64,000 nt of DNA from Hydractinia symbiolongicarpus (Eukaryota; Cnidaria; Hydrozoa; Anthoathecata; Hydractiniidae): NCBI RefSeq assembly GCF_029227915.1, contig NC_079876.1, positions 14,260,001-14,324,000 on the forward strand, read 5' to 3'. Of the stretch, positions 21,977 to 33,965 are shown one piece after another (positions within the stretch are counted from its first letter, which is position 1; the number at the start of each line of letters is the position of its first letter). The translations under genes were made by a program, and so were the position numbers. The notes under the pieces are model-generated. The model worked only from the letters and a program-made list of their open reading frames with translations. It did not search any database and was not told the origin of the DNA.

Positions 21977-24900
21977 AAACCTGTTATGTTTACAGGATAT
22001 TCGATTTTTTAAAAAATATATTTTTTGTTCGAATGTACGTTCCATATGGAATAGTTTCTATAAAGACATGGTTTCTACGTCCTGCTTATAATGTTATATT
22101 TTTGTCGTAAAATGCAGTACCCGGATAATAATCGAATATTGAACTCTGTCGCGTATTGCCCTCACAAGCTCGGGCAATACTTTGACGTCGGTCAATATTC
22201 TCCGGTATTGCCCACTTAAACAGTTATTATAGAATTAATCTTTTTACAGTCGTGCGAGTTTTCTGTGATATCTTCCAATCCTTTATATTTTCGCGAATCG
22301 GCAATTTCAGATTTTATTTCTCAATACTGAGAATGGTCAAATTTTGCACATTTACGAAGATTTCTTACCGCAAAAATTTCGAAGATACACGACCTAAAGA
22401 TAAAAAAAACGACTCTACAACGGATACTGAGCGGTTTTGATGTTGTACTGTGTAATACAAAGCCCAAGGTCAAAGTACAGACCGAGCCTGCGAGGTCTGT
22501 GCCCTGAGTTTTTATTATTTTCTGTTTCATGAATTCAAAAACGTATTGTACCACGAAGCAAAGTGTCGCTTTTTTTCGTTTTTAAGGGTTTTTCACAGGG
22601 CACTACCCCTTGATAAAATATTTCGTGGTATTTAAAAAATTAAGCTGCAAAAATCATTTTTCAATTTGCAAAAATAATCAATGTAATTTTTTTTCAATGT
22701 GTTTTTTTGATAAGGGTAATGAAGTGGTCATCCAAGCAAAAATTAAAAATGGGTTTATTGACTTCTTGTTATAGAGGACTCTATTAGAATTAAACATTAA
22801 AATATCATATCTATGCATAAATACTTCATAAATTTTAGAATTTAGAGATATTTAACGGATGGTGCTAAGGTTTTTGAAGAAAATTATAAATTTGAACCAA
22901 ATAGTATATAAAATTATGAAAGGAATTTTTTAAAAAGACCTGTATTAATCGTATTTTTTTCGTGCCAAATGATCCTGGGTTATTATATTTTCAATCAACA
23001 CATTTCTAGAGTTTGACTTAACTTCAAATTCTCTGACGTTGCACGAATAAGTTTAAAACAAATATCATATATTTCAGTATTGTTTTTTTTCTAATAAAAT
23101 ATAATTTATCTTGTACTTTCAGGCGATGATACATGATTCGATTATTCGAATTGGATTTTTTAAAATCATATTGAGAAAGAAAAAAAAAAAATCGAAAGTA
23201 TATGGATAAAACATAGAACAAATTTTGGTTTTCTTTTTCTTTTGCAAAATGCAAACAGAAAGTATCAAAATCATCATGATGGTTATGTGCGGTCATGTGC
23301 ACAAGCTAAGCAATGCTTTGATTTTCTACTGAGTACTATATATGAATTCTATCCGAGGTTTAAAAACAATACTTAAATAGCTCCTAGAAATGTTGATTTT
23401 TTAACACTAAATTTTTAAAAACTTGATTGAGCTCTTGTTTGTTTATTAAATCACACATATGGAGTAGCGTGATTTGTGTATTACCCTTTTGTCGAGGCGT
23501 TGGTGGCGGTGGTGGTGGGCCATTTTAATCACACTAACATATTGTAAGTATGTTTTTGTAGAGTATCTGTTATTTTTATTTAGATTTTAAATTAGAAATT
23601 GTTACATTTTCATAATTTAATTTGGAAAAAACTGCATTAAGTTGTTCTTTTTAAAAATAAAATGCAACATCAGCATATTTTATGTCAGACTGTATTTAAT
23701 ATCTGGTGTTTGTGTTTTTTTTAATTACTTTTACTATTTATAATAAAATAGCGGATTATCGTAGCTTTCAAAGGAGGTATAATATGCCTAATTTCCCTTT
23801 TCAGTATTTAAGTCAATAAAAAGAGTATTTTTATGCTGATTCTGTTTTTTTGTCCTTGTTTCTTCCATGTTTTCCTGTGGCACCGAATGAATTAAGAGGA
23901 ACATACTGCACTATACACTGGCTGAAGTTGATTTCATGCAAATAATCGATTAAACGTTTACGGTTTAAGTGTCTAACTATATCTTGTTTTGGTTGTATAC
24001 ATTATTTACTTGTTTTAGAGTTTTGGTAGAAATGTTGAAGTATTCCCGATTGCCATACTTGATGTTATTTTTGCGCGTCATTCAGTTTTGCAACATGTTC
24101 GCTTTGAAGTTTAGCTTACTCAGTCACTGATGGACCGAGAGAGAAAAAAAAGTTAAGCGAGTTTTACTGCAAGTGAAGCTTGATTAATAATAAACTTCGA
24201 AAGCATTTCAAAAAGCTTCATTTGCAAGTAAGCTCGCTTGATTTCTAAAAACCTTGCAGCTTTAACTTACAGGAATTTGTCATTAAATGAATATTTTACA
24301 TTTTTACTGTTCTGATTTTAAAAACTTTTGACTGATTTCAAAATACTCTGGGGAAAAACAATTCGCCTTGTATAATCTTACCCACGTAAACAATGACTAA
24401 ACAATTTCATAACGCATTTCTTCCTAATAGCTAAACAAAGTTTGGGGCAAAGTTAAAAAAAAATTGCATAAACTGTGCAATGCCAAGGGGAAGTCACAAC
24501 TGATGAGGACTTTGCTCGACTCGGTTCTCATAAAAAAATGTAACGAGCTGAGTAGAACCGACACGTGCTGAATATTTAATCACTTCGGTTCAGCATGACA
24601 CGGGAGAGTTATAAAAAGACCTAATTATAAAAAGTCCAATTAAAGAACTTCTGTAAAAAAATAAAATACAAAAATATTGTCGAATGCGTAAAGTATCAAA
24701 TCTACAAAAACGTGAACGTAATGAACAAAGGTTACTAGATATAGCCGTTATTGTGTATTCAGTATAGCAGTCTTTGCACCAGACCCTCTATTTGGAACCA
24801 TCAACTGATATTCGTGAATAGAGTACGTACAAAGCATATTCAACGCAAGTATTGGTTCTGTGCAAAAAAAAAAAAATAATAATGAAGTTCGACATCCGAT

Positions 24901-25003
24901 ATCAATCGCAAGTTCATCGTAGTATTACCAACTGTGAGGAGCCTTAAAAATTATAACAAACTAGCTGTTAGTCCACCAAAAAATATTTATACTTAAATAT
25001 TCA
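21977..25003. other. Long AT-rich non-coding stretch
   Basis: No gene or complete element was recognised. GGGCAATA-type short repeats occur on both flanks of the Harbinger copy (about 20,600-20,640 and 22,170-22,215). A relic of a Helitron 3' end is suggested at about 24,960-24,985, where the reverse strand reads GGACTAACAGCTAG followed by T. Confidence 0.45.
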
Positions 25004-25043
25004 TTCCATTGTAACTGAATACTCATATTCAGTTACAATGGAA
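25004..25043. repeat. Perfect 18-bp hairpin
   Basis: TTCCATTGTAACTGAATA is followed by a 4-base loop (CTCA) and its exact reverse complement. It lies about 520 bases outside the left end of the KDZ transposon. There is no U-run or gene context that would make it a terminator. Confidence 0.9.
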
Positions 25044-25566
25044 AAAAATCTTTTATGCCCACCTATACGCCCACATATGCCAGAATATCACATAATAAAA
25101 AAATGGATGGAAAATGGAATTTATTTAAGCGCGAGTTTACCAGGGGCGCAAATTGATAGCGTTAACAAACTTTTGCGGCTATAATTTGAACGCCCATGCA
25201 CACGCCTCTAACGTTTAATTAAACACAACAAAACTTACAAAATTATACCCATTAACATGACCACCATACATATCCGTTAACTTTTGAAACTTTTTCATGA
25301 CTTAGCGCTCCATTTTACTAACGGAAGGCAAAACTATTCGACCACAAAACAGTTCTATTGCATATCTGTCCTGCATTTCTGAAGCAATCGCACTTCATCC
25401 AAAAACAGCATTGAATCCAACAAAGGCTAACAACTTCGGGAAGAACACTCCTTTATATGTCAGTAGATTTTCCCATTTTTTTCCTTGCAAGCAAGTGAAT
25501 TACTCATAAAAAGAGAATGCATAGTGTATCCCGTGCACAATATTACCAACCCATCATCACGAAAAA

Positions 25567-25589
25567 AAACTATGATAATCATACTTTCT
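25567..25589 (+). repeat. Left terminal inverted repeat of the KDZ transposon
   Basis: It begins AAACTATGATAATCATAC and is the exact reverse complement of 39,805-39,827. The outer 16 bases recur in direct orientation at 25,602-25,617, 35 bases further in, as is common for subterminal transposase-binding sites. Confidence 0.9.
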
Positions 25590-25860
25590 AATATTTGCGT
25601 AAAACTATGATAATCATATTTCCGCTGGGTGCCAATGCGCTCATATGTACTTAACCGGTTCCGATAAATCTTTCAGTCATAAAGCTAAAAGGACCGTGTA
25701 AATTGGTTGCCGTGATTTTCATTAGGCGATTGTTGATAATAATGGCAGGCATATGGCAGATTGACACAGATTGTGGCAGATCCTGCGTTTGGGTTTGATG
25801 GCTGTGAGATGACATTAATAAGTAGAAACTAGTTGGTTATATGAACAGAATTTTATTCAC

Positions 25861-28800
25861 ATGGATAGCAGTAAAAGTGGGAAAGCTGAAGGGACTCGCG
25901 GAGAGGTGAAGGAAGGTGAGCTAGATGCTATAATGTTATGAGCTCTATTATGGCCCCAGCCCAGGCCAGTATAATATTTAGTAGGATATGATATAGCCTA
26001 GTCCTATAGCTATAAAACTACCTAAAAACCTCTTTCCATGTTTTTATTGCATTTGAATTTGAATCTGTGTGCCACTGAATTTTCTTTGTACCGTGTATTA
26101 TAGCATACAAGACACTTTACTTTTGTACTTGAGCTAGCAGCTAGACGGTTTTAAACTACAGTAAGATAAATTTTTTTCATTATTATAGCTCACAAACTCT
26201 TGCAAACACTGCTCAAACCTGGTTTACCGACCAGGAAAAAAGCAAGATTTTATGAATATAGCAGAAGTTCCAAGACTGGAGAAAGAATACTCAAGGAGCA
26301 CGTAATACCAAAACGCAGGTACAAAAAGAAAACAAAGCCGAGAAATAGAACTGCAGAAACATACTCATCAAAACAGAGAGGTATTTGCGCTCTAGGTGTT
26401 ATACATACATAGCTAGCTAGCTAGGCAGTACTGTGCCAGTACTACTATATATATTTTGGATAAAAGAAGAGAAAATTATGAAATGGAAAATGATAGCTAT
26501 GCATTCATATTATATCTTTGTTTTCTTTTTAGATAATGTCACGCCTGAAAGTAGTATTGCAACAAATGAAATTGTCAATAATATGGAAAATATATATGGT
26601 ATTTCTTGAACTATATATCCACTAAGTTAACACTAACTACCCAGCTGCTAAAGAACATTCAATCTGCCAAAGCAAGCTATAGTAATAAAGTAATTAAAAT
26701 AAATATATATATATAATTACATCTATTTTTAGGTACTGAAATCAGCAATGAAATTCCTAATAGAAGGGAAGATGTGTTCACCAGGAGCACTGAGTTGTTA
26801 AGGACTATGATTCGGCCAGTTGGTAGGAAAAAATATAAAACTAAATCTTGGTTTGACCGAACAAAATCTAATCAAGATAAGTGGCGAAGAAATAGACCTT
26901 TAATTTGGGAAATTATGTTGGCAGTAGAAGAACTTACTGGGTTTTGTTCTGTATGCAATGACAGAGATGCAGTCATTAGATGTGATGATTGCTGTAACAG
27001 TGCTCTCTGCTATGTGTGTGATGATATTGTGCACACTAATCTCCCCTTACATGATCGATGTGTCTTTTTGGATGGAATTCAACAACGTATAACTCCGTTG
27101 GAAGCAATAAATGATAACATGGACATTGAACCAACAGGCATGTATACAGTAGCATTTATTGTATAATGATTTAGTGTAAGACACTGCTTTTATAACTTTC
27201 ACACCCTCATTGATAACTGTGCCAATAGGAACTGAAGAGGTTGTCCTAACTAAATAATTATAATGTAAATATTGTTTTTTATGCTGCAGTAAAATCTGTG
27301 AAGCTCAAGTGTTTCTCTTGTGAGCATTGCGATGGAAAAAACATAAGACAAGAGGTTACTGATGATATCTGTATGGTGGTTACATTGAAAGGTTTGTATG
27401 TCAGATAAACATATGCGAAAAAACCCCGTTATTTTCAATATATTCATATTAATTTATATCCATGTGTATTGTATATTTATAGGGCGGTATGACATTTTCA
27501 AATATAGAATTTTATGTGAAGACTGTGGCGGCATTACCAACCCATTTGATATTAGCTCAGTGCTAAAATCAGGGTATTGGCCTGGGAGTCCGTGTTCCAT
27601 TAATCATCTGATTAAAGAAGATGTTTTTATATTATGGGATGCATTTCGTAGCAGAATGCCTGGTAGCTCTTTAAAGGCATTCCTTACATCATTATGTGAT
27701 ATTGGTGAATACTATGGAAGGGTACGTTTATTGCTTCAATATTTTTCACTTTGTCCTATAGTAAGAAATGATATATAGTTCATGCATATTTCAAATTCTG
27801 AAAATATTTTGTATGCTCAATAAAAAATTTGCTTACGTGTATATATACACATTTTCTAGACAAACATGATCAATGTCAACACATTCTCATCGTCATTTAA
27901 AGAATGGAAATATTGGAGACATGAGAAAGACATGATTCAAAAGATGAACTGGCTTGAATGTCCGCCATGTACAGTAAAACAACACAGCTGTCATGTAGAT
28001 GGAAACTGTAAATTATACAGATATTCCTCCTCCGGCAAGTAAGACTAAACTAACAATTTTTTGCCATATGAGTACCAGTTTTATTATTCAAGTGCAAATT
28101 TCTATCTTAAAGGTATTTTTAATGCATTAAGTATAAAAGACAAGTATTACTTTTTATAAGGCGAAGAAGGCCATCATATTATGGTGAAATGCTGTTTGGG
28201 TCAAATGAAAAAGTAAATTCATATTTGGAACAACTATATGGAAATTGGTCTTTTGTAAACAAGGTTTGTGTTTTTTCTTAAATGTATCTCTGTTTTCATG
28301 TTATCTGTAATAGTAAATTGAAATATACTTTGTAATATCCATATATTTGAAAAATGTGTTTTGATTTTACTTACAAGGGTGACACACAATGTGGGGGGCG
28401 ATGGTCAGCAGCAAGAAATGTGAAAAGAAAAGCGAAATCATTAGATGAAACAGGCCTTGAGGTTGCTACTTGTAGGCATGTTATTGGACAGAAAGCTGTA
28501 AATATGTTCCAAGGAGAGCTGTTTGGGTATTCCTTGTTTATAATGAAGGAATTCATGATTCCAAACAGTGTGACATTTTGTTTTGCTGATGTAATGTGTA
28601 AACTTTGGAAATTCATCTGCAAACATGCACCTGACATTTCAATTGCAATTAAACCAGCTCTATCTATTATGCATGCTAAGGGACATGCACACGACTGCCA
28701 AGTAAGTTTTTTTTGTAATATTTTTTTATATAACATACATGACATAAAGATTCTGGTTTATACAAAAATGTTTTTAAGTTCAGACACCAAAGATAGATTA

Positions 28801-31797
28801 TGATGTATATAGTGAGCGTTTAAGTTTGCTTATGTATATATGTATCAACTTAAAAACAATTTAAAGTCAATTTTGTTTTTGTCCAAATTAAGGTTCTGTG
28901 GAGTGGTCAGTGGTTGAACGGTACTGGTAAATCTACTGGAGAGGAAACAGAGCAGATTTTCAGTTACTTATCTCGTTTTGGATCAACTACAAAACATCAA
29001 ACCCCAGAAAGTTAGTGCATAGTTGGACATGCTATAGCTTTTCTGTTTCTTTGTTTGCTTCTGTTTGTAAGTTCTGTTTAACATGATAAGATATTTAGTA
29101 TTATGTAAGGCATAATATAATTTAATTTGCTTAGATCGTGAGGAAACAATCACAGAGATGGTGCAGGCATGGAATAAAAGAAAAATTAAAAATATTGTGG
29201 TGAATTTGAAAAAACGTTATATAAAGGTTATAGTTGCCATGTTTACAATAGATTTTTTTTACAATATATATATAGTTTATGTGGATAGTTTATGATAAAC
29301 TATTTTATTAAATCTCTAATGCAGTTGCATTTCACAGTATGCCAATACTACACTATGTTATTGATGTATTTTACTGGATTTTTAGAATGAAAGGGAGATA
29401 ATGAAATCCATCCAAGTACTCCGGAAATTGGAAAGTGAAACTAACTTACAAATACGAGAAAATGTGTCAGACTGGATAAAAGAAATAAAAAACACGGCTA
29501 GAGGTATTTGTACTTTACATGACGTAAACATGTTTTTAAATTTTGAACAAATGAACCTGACAATTATTCTTTTATCGCTCTATACTTATTATTTCAAAAT
29601 TTTATTTTCATAAAGATTCGGAATACTTTTATAATTTCAGGTATTCATCTTTCAAAGTCGAAAAAGTCGCTAACGAATTCAGAAAAAGCTGTGTTGTTAA
29701 TAAATGATCTGGAAGTATCAAGCCACATTGAATTATTAGCAGGAATGTTTTTTCCAAAACATATAAAAAAGTCGGCATATTATTCACTGCTCGATTTTGA
29801 TAAATCTGACAAGACAAAAGAGTTTGAAAGACTGTGTAAGGTGGTCAGTGTAACTAAAAACGTAGTTAAAAATTCTTACGAACAGATAAAGGAGTATGTT
29901 TGGAAGCCATTACTACAAAAAGAAATCGAAAAATTGTTTATGGAAAAGGTTATTTGGGCAACGAATATCAAGAAGGCAGCTGGTATATATACAAAACATT
30001 TCTGTTTTGTTCTGTTCTGTTCTCAGAAGAATTCCTTTCATATCCAGTGAAATGTATTTGTGTTTAGATACAAGTAAAAGACGACATATTCTTCGTGGAA
30101 AACAAGCTGTTGTCAATAATAAATTTAAGGAGATATTGAACGAATACCAAAAGTTATATTGCTGTAATACTGATGACAACGAGTTGTATGATTTGTGCGA
30201 AAAAGGGTCATTTCCATGGCTCAATACTAATGTCAATGTGGTCTCTGGAACAGGTTAGCCAGAATATTTGTTGAGATAAAAGATTTGGTGACATTTCTTT
30301 TGCCTGATAATGTCCTAATTTATTTTAAACAATTGTAAAATGTTGACAAATACTGTCCTTTTTTCGCTTCTAATGTAATAGTAAAAAAAATATTTCTTGT
30401 AATGAAAGTATTATTTTCTTACATACATACCTAGCTGTCGATCGACGAATTTGTGTGGAAGCCTACCTCAATAATACTCATCTGTGTGAAGAAAAAGAAA
30501 TTCTGCTGGAAGAAATGCAAAGTTGTTTACATTATTTTTGCTCAAAAGTTAAATTGCTCGAGGCAGATTATAAACGAATCAGTTAGTATTGTTTTTTGTT
30601 ATTTTTTGCTTTTTTGCATCAGTCATTAGACGCAGAGGATACAATACAGACATGTAGATCGATATGTGTTCGTTTATCAGTGACCTGTCTGTGTTTTTAT
30701 CTTTAAGATATATTTTTTTAATGCAATATATTCATTACTTTGTAGTGACAGAAGTTGAATCGAGTGGAGAGGAAGAACTGGAATACGGTGTTTGTTTTTC
30801 CATGGTATGGTGAATATGCAATTGTAATGTATTTTTAGCAGGCATAAAATACATCTTTGTGGAAAACAATTGAAAAAAAATTTTTTACTAGGATCCTGCT
30901 ATCAGAGGGAGATTGGTTTTGGTAAAAACTGCGATAGCATATTATCAAGGTGAAATTGAAAAAGCGTTAGCGACATTTCGAGGTTACTTCGACAGTGATG
31001 GTTTACATGTTTGTGAAGGCGCGAGCATCAATCGTGACATAATTAGCAGAAACGAGAGCAGCACCGAAAACAGCAACGAGAGTGACACACATCTATCAGA
31101 TGAAGAGAGCAGTGCTACATCACCTATTGAAATGTTCGATATTGCAGATATCTCATTCGATTTTATTTCATCCATGGGAATGGAACTCGGAAATTCATTT
31201 GCATTTGGTGATTGTACTGTTAAAGAAAAAAATGAGTCAATCGATATTATGCTACCAACGGATTGTTGCCAAAATAAATTGGCTGGCAGTAATGGAAGCA
31301 ATGCATGTGTCATCATTTCTTTACTAGTCGGATATATGATGACTAATTCCAAGGGTGTTTTAGCAAAAAATAACAATTACCAACAATTCTGCGAATCGTT
31401 TATCTCCATTTTTTGTGGCGCTGTTTATGCCGGAAATTTTTTGTATGACCATCACGACACTAGAGGTTTTCTCCATATTGTGGAGGCTCTAAGTATACTA
31501 CCTGCCACTATAAATATAAACATTGGTGACGAAAATAACATTTTCGCTTCGGAGTTTAAACGTTATATTGAAGATACTTCGCAATTGCAGTGCAACTATT
31601 TTTCTGTACTAATTGTCAATAACATGGCTGTATGTATTCTTCCAACAGAAAGAGGTGTAGTAATTGTTGATAGCCACGGTTATGATCCATACGGCGGAAA
31701 AGTGTCTTTCATCGACAATAAAAATATACCTGACGAATTTCCATTGTTTAACAAGGACAACGATTTAGCCTACACATGTGTTGTCAAATGTAGGTGA
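25861..31797 (+). CDS. KDZ (Kyakuja-Dileera-Zisupton) transposase with C-terminal cysteine-protease-like domain
   Basis: There are seventeen exons: 25861-25915, 26189-26380, 26533-26598, 26733-27137, 27290-27391, 27483-27721, 27860-28038, 28161-28263, 28378-28701, 28893-29010, 29135-29226, 29386-29503, 29641-29982, 30068-30253, 30435-30581, 30746-30804 and 30892-31797. They join in one frame of 1,210 residues. Intron 4 appears to be GC-AG; the rest are GT-AG. Residues 176-214 form a Cys/His cluster (CSVC...CDDC...CYVC...H...H) of the CxC type. Next come the KDZ landmarks YWPGSPCS, CPPC...DGNCKLYR, D470 in SLDETGLEVATCRH, D518 in FADVMCKL, MHAKGHAHDC and E572 in GTGKSTGEETEQ. These are the expected RNase H-fold catalytic residues. 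The C-terminal 170 residues have Cys1048 in NGSNACVIISLL and D-S-H1171 in VVIVDSHGYDPYGG, which resembles papain-fold deubiquitinase-like peptidases. The protein is expected to act in the nucleus, excising and inserting the element. Confidence 0.85.
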
Positions 31798-32331
31798 CAA
31801 ATTGCACAAATGTATTTAAACGTTTTTTTTACTTTGTTTTTATATCTTGTACGAGTGTTTAAAAAAATAAATTCTGACCCAGAGAAGTTAGTTTTCACAT
31901 GTCGTTACCAGACTCCAATAAAGACATCAATCATACAAATATTTGGCGTGCATTTTCTCCCGCGAATTTGTAAAAGTAAGAAGATTACATTCATCGCTTT
32001 CGCGAATTAGGAGTTAAAATGTACCTTAATCTAAGCATTGTATTTCTTTTAAACATGGCTATGAAAACATGTATATAGCGAACTTAAGTACACCTTATCG
32101 CGGTTCGATTATTCGGTACAGAGTAAATAAACTTCGAGCGAAAAAAGTTTACCCTATAGTTGTCTCTTTTTTATACCGGGGCGTGGGTATAGCCGTCTGG
32201 ATGTAATACGGTCTGTTTAACGTCTGCTATCAATTATGACCGCCATAAGAAGATTTAACTGTGCAATAAAATATTTTTAACCTCAAACTGAAATATGAAT
32301 GACCCCAAAATATTTTTATTTTGCGAAAAAA
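31798..32331. other. Spacer between the transposase gene and the satellite
   Basis: This is the 3' flank of the transposase gene. AATAAA-like signals occur at about 31,867 and 32,126. No other feature was seen. Confidence 0.45.
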
Positions 32332-33386
32332 ACAGGCGACCAAAATTACAAATTCATGATTCAGTGAAAATTAGTTGTACCCTGCCGCCTTCTTTTTATA
32401 TCCAAGTATTCTAGGTAGATAAGTCTGCGATTGCAGCCGGTAACGCTCGTATGTATATAATATATTACTATGATAAGACATTTGGTGGATCGACATGCGA
32501 ATAAACAGGCGAGCAAAATAACAAATTCATGATTCAGTGAAAAAGAGTTGTACCCTGCCGCCTTCTTTTTATATCCAAGTATTCTAGGTAGATAAGTCTG
32601 CGATTGCAGCCGGTAACGCTCGTATGTATATAATATATTACTATGATAAGACATTTGATGGATCGACATGCGAATAAACAGGCGAGCAAAATAACAAATT
32701 CATGATTCAGTGAAAAAGAGTTGTACCCTGCCGCCTTACTGTGTTTTCATATTTTTATATCCAAGTATTCTAAGTAGATAGTCTGCGGTTGCAGCCGGTA
32801 ACGCTCGTATGTATATAATATATTACTATGATAAGACATTTGATGGATCGACATGCGAATAAACAGGCGAGCAAAATAACAAATTCATGATTCAGTGAAA
32901 AAGAGTTGTACCCTGCCGCCTTCTTTTTATATCCAAGTATTCTAGGTAGATAAGTCTGCGATTGCAGCCGGTAACGCTCGTATGTATATAATATATTACT
33001 ATGATAAGACATTTGGTGGATCGACATGCGAATAAACAGGCGAGCAAAATAACAAATTCATGATTCAGTGAAAAAGAGTTGTACCCTGCCGCCTTCTTTT
33101 TATATCCAAGTATTCTAGGTAGATAAGTCTGCGATTGCAGCCGGTAACGCTCGTATGTATATAATATATTACTATGATAAGACATTTGATGGATCGACAT
33201 GCGAATAAACAGGCGAGCAAAATAACAAATTCATGATTCAGTGAAAAAGAGTTGTACCCTGCCGCCTTACTGTGTTTTCATATTTTTATATCCAAGTATT
33301 CTAAGTAGATAGTCTGCGGTTGCAGCTGGTAACGCTCGTATGTTTATAATATATTACTATGATAAGACATTTGGTGGATCGACATG
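32332..33386. repeat. Higher-order satellite array inside the KDZ transposon
   Basis: Six units start at 32332, 32505, 32678, 32863, 33036 and 33209. Spacings are 173, 173, 185, 173 and 173. The third and sixth units share a variant (CTGTGTTTTCATAT insert, AGTAGATAGTCTGCGGTT), so the array is an A-A-B trimer of 531 bp repeated twice. Every unit contains ACTATGATAA, a 10-base core of the element's terminal repeat, in the orientation of the left end (32467, 32640, 32825, 32998, 33171, 33356). The repeated open frames on the minus strand are products of the repetition, not genes. Confidence 0.95.
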
Positions 33387-33566
33387 TTGAAAATCACCGC
33401 TAAGTTACCCCACAACCCTCTTCCACTCCTCTTGGTCCTCAACACAAAAAAACCCAGTGGAGGATTCGAAGTATCGTATGTAGAGAAAGGATGTTGTGCG
33501 GGTAAACCCGTAAGCGGTCGGTCATTATAAAGGGTCTGATTATAACGAAAGGGTTACCTCTATATA

Positions 33567-33963
33567 CAGTGGAATCTCTCTAAAGCGGACACCATTGGTG
33601 AGAAAAAAACAGTAGTGTCCGTCTTATAAAAGTGTCCGCTTTATAAAGTATGCATCCAAAAATCACTTTCAGAGCAAAATTTTGCCGAAACATGACTTTC
33701 TTTGTTTATATACGTTTTTTCTTTCAATCAAGGAAATGAGACATATAATTTGATGAATGTGAACTGTTTGTGAAATATTTCGAGATCCTCCACTTTTTTC
33801 GTAACTGATGACAGCATGTCTTGACTTTCCTCGTCAATAATAGGGCTGCGACAAGTTTATTTTTCATGCGTCCGCTTTACACAGAGGTTTTTAAGGGAAA
33901 ATCTCATTTGATGCGAAAAAAGTGTCCGTTTTATGAAGTGTCCGCTTTAGAGAGATTCCACTG
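33567..33963. mobile_element. pogo/Tigger-like MITE nested in the KDZ transposon
   Basis: The inverted ends CAGTGGAATCTCTCTAAAGC (left) and its reverse complement (right) are flanked by TA on both sides (33,565-33,566 and 33,964-33,965). This is the pattern of Tc1/mariner-pogo elements, whose ends often read CAGTNGAACCTCTNTAA. Next to both ends lies the motif AAGTGTCCG / CGGACAC. It is 397 bp long with no transposase, so it is a MITE. Confidence 0.85.
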
Positions 33964-33965
33964 TA

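Noticed and set aside
28371-28745. 124-residue minus-strand frame
   Set aside because: It is antisense to transposase exon 9, whose protein has clear KDZ motifs.
32332-33386. CRISPR-like array or repeated minus-strand genes
   Set aside because: The repeats are head-to-tail 173/185-bp satellite units without spacers, in a eukaryotic transposon. The repeated frames simply mirror the units.
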